From an uncultured Oscillospiraceae bacterium (GTDB lineage: Bacteria > Bacillota > Clostridia > Oscillospirales > Oscillospiraceae), in NCBI GenBank assembly GCA_934646185.1, contig CAKUEH010000010.1:8986-72985 (forward strand): DNA of 64,000 nt. Direction: 5' to 3'. Both the position numbers and the translations under genes were made by a program. Positions 44,940 to 54,455 of this stretch are shown in pieces (positions within the stretch are counted from its first letter, which is position 1; each line of letters opens with the position of its first letter). The notes under the pieces are model-generated. The model saw only the letters and a program-made list of their open reading frames with translations, searched no databases and was not told the origin of the DNA.

Positions 44940-46307
44940 ATGCAGGAATTTGATCTGATCGTGATCGGCGGCGGCCCGGGCGGCTATCTCTGCGCGGAGC
45001 GCGCGGGAAAGGCGGGGCTGCGGACGGCGCTGATTGAAAAGCGCGCGCTGGGCGGCACCTGCCTGAACGAGGGCTGCATCCCGACCAAGAGCCTTCTCTA
45101 CTGCGCCAAGCAGTATCAGGCGGCGCTGCACGGCGCGGAATACGGCGTAACGGCGCAGAACGTCTCCATCGACCACGCGCAGGTCGTCGCGCGGAAGGAC
45201 GGCGTGGTCAAAACGCTCGTCCGCGGTGTGGGCGCGGCAATGAAGGCGCACGGCGTGACCGTCTTCGAGGCCGAGGGCCGGATCCTCGGCAAACACGGCG
45301 AACGGTTTGAGATCGCCGCGGGCGAAGAGACCCTGTCCGCGCCCCAGCTCGTGCTCGCGTCGGGCTCGAGCGCCGTGATCCCGCCGATCCCGGGCGTGCG
45401 GGAGGGACTGGGGTCCGGCTTCGTTATGACGAACCGCGAGCTGCTGTCTCTTTCGGAGCAGCCGGAATCGCTCGTCTGCATCGGCGGCGGCGTGATCGGG
45501 CTGGAAATGGCCTGCTATTTCGCGTCCATCGGGACAAAGGTGACCGTCATTGAACGCATGCCGAAGATCGCGGGCGAGACAGATCCGGAGATCTGTGCGC
45601 TTCTCATGCGGACGTACAAAAAGCAGGGCATGGACTTCTGCCTGAACGCCAGCGTCGAGGCCGTCACGGACCGGAGCGTCGTGTATTCCGACGCGGCCGG
45701 GCGGCACGAGCTCGCCTGCGGGCGCGTGCTGCTGTCGGCGGGCCGCCGGGCGGACGTGTCGGGGCTGAACACGGAGGCGCTCGGCCTCGCGCTCGACCGC
45801 GGCGCGGTCGTGACCGACCGGCGCATGCGCACGAACGTCCCCGGCGTCTGGGCGATCGGCGACTGCAACGGGAAGCTGATGCTGGCCCACACGGCCTATC
45901 GCGAGGCGGAGGTCGCGGTCAACGACATGCTCGGCAAAAAGGACGAGATCGACTATTCCGTCATCCCCTCCGTGATCTATACCACGCCGGAGGTCGCCTG
46001 CGTCGGCGAGACGGGGCAGAGCGCGCGGGAAAAGGGACTGGACGTGCAGGTGGTCAAGGCGCCGATGGCGCTCTCGGGCCGGTACCTTGCGGAAAACCCG
46101 AAGGGAACGGGCTTCTGCAAGCTGCTCTACGACCGGAAAAGCCGCTGCGTCGTGGGCGTCCACATGGTCGGCTCCTACGTCTCGGAGATCATCTACGGCG
46201 CGGCCATGATGGTGCATTCCCGCCTTCCCGTGCAGCACCTGGACAAGATTGTCTTCCCCCACCCCACCGTCGGCGAGGTCGTGCGCGAAGCGCTGTTCCT
46301 GCTGTGA
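44940..46307 (+). CDS. lpdA: Dihydrolipoyl dehydrogenase
   Basis: 455 residues. FAD-binding GGGPGGYLCAE (about 10-20), redox-active disulfide C41-x4-C46 within GGTCLNEGCIPTK, NAD-binding GGGVIGLEMAC (about 182-192) and the C-terminal HPTVGE (His-Glu pair, about 441-446). It reoxidises dihydrolipoamide of 2-oxoacid dehydrogenases or the glycine cleavage system. It stands alone here with no E1, E2 or GcvH gene nearby. GCAGGAGG precedes the ATG. Confidence 0.94.
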   Translation: MQEFDLIVIGGGPGGYLCAERAGKAGLRTALIEKRALGGTCLNEGCIPTKSLLYCAKQYQAALHGAEYGVTAQNVSIDHAQVVARKDGVVKTLVRGVGAAMKAHGVTVFEAEGRILGKHGERFEIAAGEETLSAPQLVLASGSSAVIPPIPGVREGLGSGFVMTNRELLSLSEQPESLVCIGGGVIGLEMACYFASIGTKVTVIERMPKIAGETDPEICALLMRTYKKQGMDFCLNASVEAVTDRSVVYSDAAGRHELACGRVLLSAGRRADVSGLNTEALGLALDRGAVVTDRRMRTNVPGVWAIGDCNGKLMLAHTAYREAEVAVNDMLGKKDEIDYSVIPSVIYTTPEVACVGETGQSAREKGLDVQVVKAPMALSGRYLAENPKGTGFCKLLYDRKSRCVVGVHMVGSYVSEIIYGAAMMVHSRLPVQHLDKIVFPHPTVGEVVREALFLL

Positions 46308-46339
46308 CGGCCCCCGCGGGCGGGGCTATCACGTTTGCG

Positions 46340-46368
46340 TTGACAGCGCGGGTCCGATGTGATACGAT
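46340..46368 (+). promoter_or_regulatory. Predicted sigma-A promoter of pcrA
   Basis: TTGACA (46340-46345) and TACGAT (46363-46368) with a 17-base spacer. AAAGGAGG at 46393-46400 leads to the ATG at 46408. Confidence 0.7.
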
Positions 46369-46407
46369 ATTTTAGAAATTTTGTTCGTATTCAAAGGAGG
46401 CGCGGTC

Positions 46408-48558
46408 ATGGAGCTGCTGGAAGGGCTGAACGCGGCGCAGCGGGAGGCTGTTTTGTCGACCGAGGGCTTTGTGCGCGTGATCGCGGGCGCGGGCTCCGGC
46501 AAGACGCGGGCACTGACGCGGCGGTTCGCGTATCTGGTGACGGAGCTCGGCATTCTGCCGGGAAATCTTCTGTGCGTGACGTTCACGAACAAGGCCGCGA
46601 ATGAGATGCGCCAGCGCATCCACAATCTGACCGGCGACGAGGATACCGGGTATATCAATACGTTTCACGGCTTCTGCGTGTCTATCCTGCAGGAGGACAG
46701 CCACGCCGTCGGCTATCCCAGGAGCTTTCTCGTGCTCGACAACAGCGACATCGACGCCATGCTCCAGATCATTTACGAAGAGCGCGGGCTGACGCTGCGC
46801 GACATGACGTTTTCCCACGCGCGGGACATGATCGAGATGCTGAAATTAAAGGAGCGGCCCGATTACTACGAGGACATGCTCACGCTGCCGCTCGATACGC
46901 TGAAGGAGAAATACCGGCAGGCCGAGAGCGCGAAGGATATCATTTTCTACGGCTACCTCTATCAGGAAAAGAAGTGCTTCGCGCTGGATTATAACGACCT
47001 GATCGTCTTCTCGCTCCACATCTTCCGCACGCACGAGGATATCCGCCTCAAATGGCAGAAGCGGCTGGAATACATCATGATCGACGAATTTCAGGACATT
47101 GACCCGCCGCAGTACGCGCTGATGCAGGTGCTGTGCGATTACCACAAGAACCTGTTCATTGTCGGCGACCCCGACCAGACCATCTACACGTGGCGCGGGG
47201 CCGACGTGCGGTACCTGCTGGACTTCGACAAGGTCTACCCTACGACGAAAACCATCATGATGATGGAAAATTACCGCTCCACGCCGGAAATTCTCGCCGC
47301 CTGCAACAGTCTGATCACGAAAAACACGAACCGCATCAAAAAGGATCTTCTGCCCATGCTGCCCGGCGGCGCGCCGGTTTTATGCCACCACGCGGCCAAC
47401 AGCGAACAGGAATCCCGCTGGATCGCCGCGCAGATCAAAACGCTCCACGAGGCCGGAACGCCCTACCGCGACATGGCGATCCTGTACCGCGCGCATTATA
47501 TCACGCGCGGCGTGGAGGAAATTCTGCTGAAGGAAAAAATCCCGTACACGATCTACAGCGGCGTGCAGTTTTTCGCCCGCGCGGAAATTAAGGACGCGCT
47601 GAGCTATCTGCGCATGATCGCCTGCCGGGACGATCTGTCGTTCCTGCGCATCGCGAACGTGCCGAAGCGGAATCTCGGCGAGCGCCGCATGGCGTTTTTG
47701 AAGGACTACGCCGCGCAGAACGGCTGCTCGCTCTACGACGCGCTGCGCCGGAATCTGGACGGCGAGCTGCTGCGCGGGACGAAGGGCGGAAAATTCGTCT
47801 CGCTGATCGAATCGTTCACCGGCATTTATGACCAGATGCCTGTCTCGGAGCTGCTGGCCGCCGTTCTGAACGAGAGCGGCTACGAAGCCATGCTCCGCAC
47901 GGAGGGCAGCCAGATGCGGCTGGACAATCTGGCCGAGCTCAAGCAGTCGATCTACGCCTACGAGACGACCTGCGGCGAGGAATGCACGCTCGAGCATTAT
48001 CTGGCGCACGTCGCGCTGTTTACAAACGCCGATCTTGACGATCCGCGCGACCAGGTGCGCCTCATGACTGTCCACAGCGCAAAGGGTCTGGAATTCCCGC
48101 ACGTGTTTTTGTGCGCGATGAACGAAGGCATTTTCCCGTCGAAAAAGACGCGGACGCTGCCGGGCATGGAGGAGGAGCGGCGGCTGTGCTTCGTCGCCAT
48201 GACGCGCGCGCAGAAGGCGCTCTGCCTGTCCGAGGCCGAGGGCCGCAATCTCGACGGCAGCCCGCGCTATCCGTCGCGCTTCCTGCTGGATATCGACGAT
48301 GCGCTTTTGACCTTTACGCACACCCCGCGCGAGGATCTCATCCGGCAGGCGCGGGAATACATCGGCTTTTCCAGCCGTCTTCTGGACGAGGGCAGTCTTC
48401 CGCAGGGCTTCGCCCCCGGCACCAGAGTCCGCCACGCCGTCTTCGGCCCGGGCACGGTTCTCGAGCTTGATCCCGCGCAGAAGGCGCAGCTGGTGCAGTT
48501 CGACTCCATGCCCACCCCGCGCCTGCTCTCCCTGCGCGCGAGGCTGGAACGGATTTAA
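46408..48558 (+). CDS. pcrA: ATP-dependent 3'-5' DNA helicase, UvrD/PcrA family
   Basis: 716 residues, the family norm. Walker A AGAGSGKT (about 26-33), DEFQDIDPPQ (about 225-234), GDPDQTIYTWRGAD (about 253-266), VHSAKGLEFPHVFL (about 554-567) and a C-terminal Tudor-like domain beginning VRHAVFGPGTV. It unwinds DNA in repair and plasmid or rolling-circle replication, and displaces recombinase. It has its own promoter and terminator. Confidence 0.94.
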   Translation: MELLEGLNAAQREAVLSTEGFVRVIAGAGSGKTRALTRRFAYLVTELGILPGNLLCVTFTNKAANEMRQRIHNLTGDEDTGYINTFHGFCVSILQEDSHAVGYPRSFLVLDNSDIDAMLQIIYEERGLTLRDMTFSHARDMIEMLKLKERPDYYEDMLTLPLDTLKEKYRQAESAKDIIFYGYLYQEKKCFALDYNDLIVFSLHIFRTHEDIRLKWQKRLEYIMIDEFQDIDPPQYALMQVLCDYHKNLFIVGDPDQTIYTWRGADVRYLLDFDKVYPTTKTIMMMENYRSTPEILAACNSLITKNTNRIKKDLLPMLPGGAPVLCHHAANSEQESRWIAAQIKTLHEAGTPYRDMAILYRAHYITRGVEEILLKEKIPYTIYSGVQFFARAEIKDALSYLRMIACRDDLSFLRIANVPKRNLGERRMAFLKDYAAQNGCSLYDALRRNLDGELLRGTKGGKFVSLIESFTGIYDQMPVSELLAAVLNESGYEAMLRTEGSQMRLDNLAELKQSIYAYETTCGEECTLEHYLAHVALFTNADLDDPRDQVRLMTVHSAKGLEFPHVFLCAMNEGIFPSKKTRTLPGMEEERRLCFVAMTRAQKALCLSEAEGRNLDGSPRYPSRFLLDIDDALLTFTHTPREDLIRQAREYIGFSSRLLDEGSLPQGFAPGTRVRHAVFGPGTVLELDPAQKAQLVQFDSMPTPRLLSLRARLERI

Positions 48559-48568
48559 AAATACGAAG

Positions 48569-48609
48569 ACAGCCTCTCCGACGTTTTTTGCGGCGGAGGG
48601 GCTGTTTTT
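48569..48609 (+). terminator. Rho-independent terminator of pcrA
   Basis: A 12-bp stem (ACAGCCTCTCCG with one G-T pair) followed by TTTTT. The 13-base loop itself holds TTTTTT. Confidence 0.85.
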
Positions 48610-48665
48610 GCAACAGATTCTGTTTTTCTGCGACTATATGGGTGAGACGTCTCAAAAAGAACGCA

Positions 48666-49247
48666 ATGGGAGGGATGGATACGGATGACAAGACCATTCT
48701 GCGGCGGCTGAAGCGGGGCGACGCGGCGGCGCTGGAGGCCGCCGTGCGGCAGTACAGCGGCTATGTGTCGGCAGTGATCGGCAATCAGCTCGGCCCGTGC
48801 GCCGCCGCAGAGGACATTGAGGAGCTGGCCTCCGATGTGTTCGTCGCGCTGTGGCGCGCGTCGCAGTCGCTCCGGACGGAGCATCTGCGCGGCTGGCTGG
48901 GCAAGGTCGCGCGCAATCAGGCGATCAGCTTTCTGCGCCGGCAGCACTTACAGCTCGTCCGGGACGAGGACTGCATCCTCGTCGACGAGTGCGACGCGCA
49001 GAAGCTGCTGGAGGCGAAGGAGCGCAGCGCGCTTTTAACATCGGCGCTGGCCGCGCTCACGCCGGAGGACCGGGAAATTTTTCTGCGCCGGTATTATTAC
49101 AATCAGACCGCCGGGCAGATCGCGGAGGCGCTGCATATGAACCCCAGCACGGTCCGCAGCCGCCTTTTGCGCGGGCGGCAGTCGCTGCGGACGGAATTAC
49201 AGAAAGGAGATGTGCAGATTGAAGATCTCTGTGCAGAGTCTGTTTGA
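48666..49247 (+). CDS. ECF-type RNA polymerase sigma factor
   Basis: 193 residues from the ATG at 48666; an ATG at 48675 is the alternative, and neither has an ideal ribosome binding site. Region 2 includes ELASDVFVALWRASQSLRTE and region 4 includes LTPEDREIFLRRYYYNQTAG and IAEALHMNPSTVRSRLLRGR. This is a sigma-70 ECF factor for stress or envelope genes. The downstream gene overlaps its end and encodes a one-span membrane protein, the classic sigma/anti-sigma pair. Confidence 0.88.
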   Translation: MGGMDTDDKTILRRLKRGDAAALEAAVRQYSGYVSAVIGNQLGPCAAAEDIEELASDVFVALWRASQSLRTEHLRGWLGKVARNQAISFLRRQHLQLVRDEDCILVDECDAQKLLEAKERSALLTSALAALTPEDREIFLRRYYYNQTAGQIAEALHMNPSTVRSRLLRGRQSLRTELQKGDVQIEDLCAESV

Positions 49248-50091
49248 CGATTATGAGGAAAACACGGTTCCGCTGAGCCGGGACGCGGACGCGGAGCGGA
49301 TCCTGGAAAAAACGCGGGCCAAGCTGCCGGGGCTGAAAAAACGGCGGCCGGTCGGCCTCGTGCTGATCGCGGCGGCGGCCGTCGCAGTTCTTTGCGGCGC
49401 GGCGGCGATCGTACATTACGCGGCCGTCCGGGACGGCGCGGGAAGCTATATCATGCCGGACACGCTCCGCTATGACGAGGAAAACAAGAAAACGATTCTG
49501 GTGGACACGCCGTTTGAATGGAACAACCCCATCAGCTTTGACACCGAGGGCCGGACGGAGGGAAAGGTCTGCGGCATGCGGCTCGGCTGGCTGCCGGAGG
49601 GCTGGGGCACCGGCTACACCCAAACGGCCTATGATGTGATTGCCCAGCGGGACGCCGAACAGGCGCAGAGCCTGCCGCAGGCCGAGCGCGAGCTGGTGGT
49701 CTATACCTACGACCTCTTTGCCGTGCAGGACGAGCGGAAGGACTACAGCGTGCAGTGTATGTCCGCCAACGTGGTCGCCGGGTGCGACTTTCTCTGCGGC
49801 GGTTCGCGGACGGAGATCACAAAGCAGGGGACGATCGGCCCCTACGATGCAGCATGGGTCGAGACGCACTGGCAGCGTTCAAGTCCGGGCTCTGATGCGC
49901 CGGAGGAGTGGGCCACGCAGCTGCTCCTGCTGTACGACCGGGAAAAGCTCTGCGTCGTTATCATCAGCGCCGACTGGGACGATGCGGAACGGATCGCGGA
50001 GCATCTGGAGATTGTGGAGACCTCCGTCGACGCCCCGCAGCCTGATCTGACAAACGGAAGAGGCTTCCGCTGGATCGGCGGCGTCGGATAG
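49219..50091 (+). CDS. Probable membrane anti-sigma factor or DUF4367-type protein
   Basis: 290 residues. The start is most likely TTG at 49219, with AAAGGAG nine bases before it; an ATG at 49210 is too close to that site. A cytoplasmic N-terminal part (1-40) rich in charged residues is followed by one membrane span (about 43-65, VGLVLIAAAAVAVLCGAAAI) and an extracellular domain of about 220 residues. The outer domain resembles DUF4367, in which WLPEGW motifs occur; here GMRLGWLPEGWGTG. Overlap with the sigma gene by 29 bases supports an anti-sigma role, which is inferred. Confidence 0.7.
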   Translation: MKISVQSLFDDYEENTVPLSRDADAERILEKTRAKLPGLKKRRPVGLVLIAAAAVAVLCGAAAIVHYAAVRDGAGSYIMPDTLRYDEENKKTILVDTPFEWNNPISFDTEGRTEGKVCGMRLGWLPEGWGTGYTQTAYDVIAQRDAEQAQSLPQAERELVVYTYDLFAVQDERKDYSVQCMSANVVAGCDFLCGGSRTEITKQGTIGPYDAAWVETHWQRSSPGSDAPEEWATQLLLLYDREKLCVVIISADWDDAERIAEHLEIVETSVDAPQPDLTNGRGFRWIGGVG

Positions 50092-50112
50092 TCGGAAACG
50101 GCCTTGACGGAA

Positions 50113-50139
50113 CGAGGCCCCGCTATGCGCGGAGCCTCG
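50113..50139. terminator. Hairpin between convergent genes
   Basis: CGAGGC/GCCTCG and CCGC/GCGG pair with single-base bulges. There is no U tail on either side, so termination is likely but not certain. The sigma operon and the ABC exporter gene converge here. Confidence 0.45.
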
Positions 50140-50172
50140 CCCGACGGCATGCACCAATGCATTTGCATTTGT

Positions 50173-51888
50173 TCACTGCGACACGGTATACAGGGCGTAG
50201 AAATAGCCCTTCCGCGCCATCAGCTCGTCAAAGGAGCCGGATTCTGCGATGCGGCCGTCCTTCAGGACGAGGATGCCGTCGCAGCGGCGCAGCGCCGCCT
50301 GCTCCAGCGTGTGGGTCACGACGATGCGCGTGACGCCGGACAGGGACAGGATATCGTCCGTGACCTGATGCGCCGTCTGCGCGTCCAGCGCGGCGGTGGC
50401 CTCGTCGGCCAGCAGAACGGAGGCGTGCTTGAGAAGACTCCGCGCGACGGAGATGCGCTGTTTCTCGCCGCCGGAGAGGCCGCTGCCGTTTTCGCCGCAG
50501 AGATAGTCCTCGCCGCGGTCCGCGATCAGCGGCTCCAGCTGCGCGCGGCGCGCGGCCTGCGCCAGCTCCTCCGGCGGGAAGCTGCGGAACATGGTGATGT
50601 TGTCGCGGATGGAGGCGTTGAAGACGAACACGTTCTGCTGGATGAGCGAAACCGTCTCATACAGGGACTCCGGCGCGATCGTGCGCAGCTCCGTCCCGTC
50701 CAGAAGGATGCTTCCGTCATACGCCGTGCCGGGCGATGTCAGCAGATTCAGAAGCGTCGATTTTCCGCTGCCGCTCGCGCCGACGACCGCATAGGCCTTT
50801 CCGGCCTCGAATACCGCGCTGACCCCGCGCAGCACCTCGGTCTCCCCGTCATAGCTGAACCGGACGTTTTCAAGCCGGAGCTCGCGCGCCAGCGGCGCGA
50901 TGCGCACGCCGTCCGGCTGCGCCTCGTCCTGCTCCAACGCGTCCGCCAGCTTATCGATCAGCCCCCGCGCGGCCTTTCTCGCCGCAAGGAGCCCAGGCAG
51001 CTCCGCAACGGGCTCGATCATGAAATTCATCAGATTCACAAACAGGATGACCGCGCCCGCCGTCAGCCCCTTGCCGCTCAGCGCCAGATACGCGCCCGCC
51101 AGAAACACGCCCAGCTGCGCGATGATCCCGGTGGTCGCGCCGATCATGCCCACCAGCGCCTTGAGCCTGCGGCGGCTGAATTTTTCCCGCTCCAGCGCGC
51201 GGTTGCTCTCGGCAAACAGGCGGAAAATTTCTTTTTCCGCCCGGAAGGTCTTGACGACGGAAAAGCCGCCGAGACAGTCGGAGAGCGCGGCAGTAAAGTC
51301 GCGGTTTTGGTCGGAGACGCGCTTTTCCGCCGCCTGCAGCTGCCCGCCCGTCAGCACGGACGCGATGAGCGGCAGAACGGTCACGCCCGCGGCGATGGCC
51401 GTCATCAAAGGCGAATACCACAGCATCATCGCCAGCGCGCCGAAAAACGTCACGGCCTTCGTAATGACGGAAAGCAGCTGAGAAAGATCGTCCGCCTCGA
51501 CGCTGGCCGCGTCGTTGGTCAGCGCGGAGAGATAGGCGGCGGTGCTTTCCGCGCGGAAGGAGGAAATGCTTTTCTCCGTAAGCTTCTGAAACGCGAAGTC
51601 CTTATACTGCCGCATGGCCTTTTCGATGAAGCGCGGCTCCGAGGCGTATTTGAGAAGCATGAGCGCGGCACACAGCAGAATAAACCCGCCCGTGATCTGC
51701 GCAAGCTGCCCCAGCGGCAGCGCGTCCGGCAGGCCGGAGGCCGCGTCGATCAGCTGCTGCATGAGCCACGTCACGATCAGGTTCAGCGTGCCGCCCGTCA
51801 GCGCGGCGAACACGGCAAGGGCAAACATCGGGATATTTCCCCGGAAAAACTGCGCGGTCAGCTGCCGCGCCAGCGGTTTATGCTTCAT
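50173..51888 (-). CDS. ABC exporter, fused permease and ATPase (type I half-transporter)
   Basis: 571 residues. Six membrane spans in the first 320 residues, then the ATPase with GASGSGKST (about 365), the signature LSGGEKQRI (about 475) and LLADEATAALD. The D loop and H motif VVTHTLEQAAL follow. Half-transporters of this kind export peptides, lipids or drugs as homo- or heterodimers; no partner gene is present, so a homodimer is likely. The ATG at 51888 lies ten bases after AAGGAG; an upstream TTG is too close to it. It overlaps the XRE-TPR regulator gene by 11 bases. Confidence 0.92.
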   Translation of the reverse strand: MKHKPLARQLTAQFFRGNIPMFALAVFAALTGGTLNLIVTWLMQQLIDAASGLPDALPLGQLAQITGGFILLCAALMLLKYASEPRFIEKAMRQYKDFAFQKLTEKSISSFRAESTAAYLSALTNDAASVEADDLSQLLSVITKAVTFFGALAMMLWYSPLMTAIAAGVTVLPLIASVLTGGQLQAAEKRVSDQNRDFTAALSDCLGGFSVVKTFRAEKEIFRLFAESNRALEREKFSRRRLKALVGMIGATTGIIAQLGVFLAGAYLALSGKGLTAGAVILFVNLMNFMIEPVAELPGLLAARKAARGLIDKLADALEQDEAQPDGVRIAPLARELRLENVRFSYDGETEVLRGVSAVFEAGKAYAVVGASGSGKSTLLNLLTSPGTAYDGSILLDGTELRTIAPESLYETVSLIQQNVFVFNASIRDNITMFRSFPPEELAQAARRAQLEPLIADRGEDYLCGENGSGLSGGEKQRISVARSLLKHASVLLADEATAALDAQTAHQVTDDILSLSGVTRIVVTHTLEQAALRRCDGILVLKDGRIAESGSFDELMARKGYFYALYTVSQ

Positions 51889-52954
51889 CGGGATCAAGCT
51901 CCTTCCACCATGTCAGTAATTCCGCGTCGTCCAGATCCCGCACGGTCTTCCGCACGCCGTCCATGGCCGTCGCGCCCAGATCGTCGTAGATCCCGGCGGG
52001 CTCGCCGCCGCTTACAAAGCGGAGCGCGTCGCCGCGGTAATCCGGCGCGGCGTCAAACTGCGCGGCAAGCGTCTGCGCCTGCCGCAGAGAAACGGCGGCT
52101 GCTTCCAGCTCCCCGCAGTTTTTCTGCGCGGCGGCAAGACACACCAGCAATGACGCATTCACCTTGTCCAGAAAGCACGGCCTGTCTTTGTCCTTCAGCC
52201 CGCCGAGCGTGTCCAGCCCCCACCGCGTCACTGCCTGCACCGCGGCAAAGTCCTGCTGCTTATAATAGACGTTGAGATGGCCCACCACGATGTTGACAAG
52301 ATTTGCGCACGCGGTCAGCAGCGCGTCGGACAGAAACGGAAGCGCGTCCTGCGGCCGGTCGCAGCTGCTCGAGAGCGTCGAGCCGATGATATGGCTGTAA
52401 AAGCCGCCCGCGTTGTGCGTTTTCCAGAGCGAGACGGCCTTGTCGGCCTCGCCGAGCGCCAAAAGCGTCTGCGCAGTCTCCGCGTAAAGCACGGTTTCGT
52501 CGATCCTGGGGTCCGTGTTCTGCGGCAGCAGCAGCCGCGCCTTGTCCAGCAGCGTCAGCGCCCGGCGCAGCAGCGCCTCGTCCGCCTCCACGATGCCGAA
52601 CACGCGGTAGAGTCCCGCGCTTCTGTAGACGATCTCAAAGTCGTTCGGGTATTTTTGAAGCGCCTTTTCCGCCTCCGCAAGCCCCGTGCGGTCCTTCTCC
52701 ACACGGCAGCGCTGCAGGCGCTCTGCCGCCGTCTGGCGGCGGTTGTCCTTCATCTCATAGCCCAGCAGCACGTCGACCGACGTGTCGAACAGGTCTGCCA
52801 GCTCGACGATGATCGCCAGCTCCGGCTGCGAGAGTCCCGCCTCCCACTTATAGACCGCGCCGGGCGTCACGCCAAGACTCTCGGCCAGCTGCTCCTGCGT
52901 GAATCTGTGCTGCCTGCGCAGCGCGCGGATATTCTCCGCAAGTCTGATCTGCAT
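51878..52954 (-). CDS. XRE-family regulator with TPR-like C-terminal domain
   Basis: 358 residues from the ATG with GGAGGG six bases upstream. The N-terminal helix-turn-helix is NIRALRRQHRFTQEQLAESL and TPGAVYKWEAGLSQPELAII (about 8-50). The rest is helical repeats similar to the TPR sensor region of RNPP/Rgg-type or abortive-infection-like regulators, with ETAQTLLALGEADKAVSLWK and related blocks. Such regulators sense peptides or metabolites. It is co-transcribed with the ABC exporter, so the pair may respond to and export a peptide or antibiotic. Confidence 0.85.
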   Translation of the reverse strand: MQIRLAENIRALRRQHRFTQEQLAESLGVTPGAVYKWEAGLSQPELAIIVELADLFDTSVDVLLGYEMKDNRRQTAAERLQRCRVEKDRTGLAEAEKALQKYPNDFEIVYRSAGLYRVFGIVEADEALLRRALTLLDKARLLLPQNTDPRIDETVLYAETAQTLLALGEADKAVSLWKTHNAGGFYSHIIGSTLSSSCDRPQDALPFLSDALLTACANLVNIVVGHLNVYYKQQDFAAVQAVTRWGLDTLGGLKDKDRPCFLDKVNASLLVCLAAAQKNCGELEAAAVSLRQAQTLAAQFDAAPDYRGDALRFVSGGEPAGIYDDLGATAMDGVRKTVRDLDDAELLTWWKELDPDEA

Positions 52955-53011
52955 ATCCATCCCTCCCGATGTCTCTATCGTATCAGATATCGCGCCGGAA
53001 TGGAACACACG

Positions 53012-53056
53012 AATCATACGAACAGGATGGAATTTATTCATACTGTCCGTATGATT
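53012..53056. promoter_or_regulatory. Large imperfect inverted repeat in the divergent intergenic region
   Basis: AATCATACGAACAG (53012-53025) and CTGTCCGTATGATT (53043-53056) are reverse complements but for one base, with a 17-base spacer. It lies between the XRE-TPR gene and the divergently oriented aminotransferase gene. It could be an operator for the XRE dimer or an RNA hairpin. Confidence 0.5.
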
Positions 53057-53209
53057 TTCTCGCTTCGCCCCAGAAAAAACTTCCTGCGCCGCCGATGTTT
53101 CCGTTGTTTTTTTGCGCGAAATATGATATGATAAGTGAAATTTTCATGCATGACAGATGCAGGAACCGGGGTGGACATCCCGGAAAATACGGGTACAGGA
53201 GGTATTCTT

Positions 53210-54403
53210 ATGAAGTTGTCCAGCAAAGCACTTGCATGCGGGCAGTCCCCCATGCGCAAATTCCATCCCTACGCAGTGGCAGCAGCGGCAGCCGGAAAAA
53301 AGATCTATCATCTGAATATCGGCCAGCCCGATATCCACACGCCGGACGCGCTGTACGACGCGATCCACAGCTTCCGCACGCCGGTTCTGGCCTACGCGGC
53401 CTCGCCCGGCATCCCGGAGCTGATCGAAGCCGTCCGGAAATACTATGAAGCCATCGGCGTCGGGCTTGACGAGGCCGACATTCTCATCACCACCGGCGGC
53501 AGCGAAGCGCTGCAGATCGCGGCAAACTGCCTGCTGGACGACGGCGACGAGGTCATCGTCCCCGAGCCGTTCTACCCGAATTACCATACGTTCATCACGA
53601 CCGCCGGCGGCGTCATCCACCCCCTGCACACGAAGCCGGAGGAGGGCTATTTCTACGCCGACCGCGCGCGCATCGAGGCCTGCATCACGCCGAAGACGAA
53701 GGCCATCATGATCACGAACCCCGGCAACCCCACCGGCACGTGTCTGACGGCGGAACAGATGAAAATGCTGCTGGATGTGGCCGTGGAGCACGATCTGTAT
53801 CTCGTGGCCGACGAGGTCTACCGCGAGTTCACCTACGACGGCGAGCCGCTGCATTCGTTCGGCAAGTTTGACTACGGACAGGAAAACCTGATCCTCATCG
53901 ACTCCGTCTCCAAGCGCTTTTCCGCCTGCGGCGCGCGCATCGGCTGTCTCATCAGCCGCAACCGGGAATTTATGGCCAACGCCCTCAAATACTGTCAGGC
54001 GCGGCTGTCGGTCGCGACGCTCGACCAGATCGCGGCAGCGGCGCTCTATTCCGTCGGGCCGGAGTATTTCGAGCAGGTACGGCAGGAATACAAGCGCCGC
54101 CGGGATACCGTCGTGCGCAAGCTGCACGAGATCCCCGGCGTTATCTGCGAATGTCCGCGCGGCGCGTTTTACCTGATGGCCGCCCTGCCGGTCGACGACG
54201 CGGAGAAATTCCAGCTGTGGCTGCTGCAGGAGTTTGAGGACCACGGCGATACCGTCATGTTCTCCGCCGGCGAACCCTTCTACGCCACGCCCGGCAAGGG
54301 CCGCAACGAGATCCGCATCGCCTACGTCCTCAAGCAGGAGGATCTGGCGCGCGCCATGGATCTGCTGGCCCTCGGCATCCGGAAATACAACGAAACGCAT
54401 TGA
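53210..54403 (+). CDS. Class I PLP-dependent aminotransferase, aspartate/PatA type
   Basis: 397 residues from the ATG after ACAGGAGG. Motifs: TGGSEALQIAANCLLDDGDE (about 103-122), NPGNPTGT (about 170-177), DEVYREFTYDG and the PLP lysine in SVSKRFSACGARIG (Lys about 235). It transfers amino groups between amino acids and 2-oxoacids in the cytoplasm. Aspartate is the usual substrate for the PatA group, but the range is not readable. The gene is monocistronic and ends before a bidirectional terminator. Confidence 0.9.
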   Translation: MKLSSKALACGQSPMRKFHPYAVAAAAAGKKIYHLNIGQPDIHTPDALYDAIHSFRTPVLAYAASPGIPELIEAVRKYYEAIGVGLDEADILITTGGSEALQIAANCLLDDGDEVIVPEPFYPNYHTFITTAGGVIHPLHTKPEEGYFYADRARIEACITPKTKAIMITNPGNPTGTCLTAEQMKMLLDVAVEHDLYLVADEVYREFTYDGEPLHSFGKFDYGQENLILIDSVSKRFSACGARIGCLISRNREFMANALKYCQARLSVATLDQIAAAALYSVGPEYFEQVRQEYKRRRDTVVRKLHEIPGVICECPRGAFYLMAALPVDDAEKFQLWLLQEFEDHGDTVMFSAGEPFYATPGKGRNEIRIAYVLKQEDLARAMDLLALGIRKYNETH

Positions 54404-54410
54404 GATTCCA

Positions 54411-54446
54411 AAAAAGCGCCCCGCCTGTCATGGACAGGCGGGGCGC
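54411..54446. terminator. Bidirectional Rho-independent terminator
   Basis: A perfect 14-bp stem GCGCCCCGCCTGTC with a three-base loop. On the minus strand it is followed by TTTTTTGG, a strong site for the FtsW-like gene. On the plus strand it ends the aminotransferase transcript with a weaker tail. Confidence 0.9.
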
Positions 54447-54455
54447 TGCGTCGTT

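Noticed and set aside
46305..46330. GC-rich dyad after lpdA as a terminator
   Set aside because: The pairing is imperfect and there is no U tail, so it is not listed as a feature.
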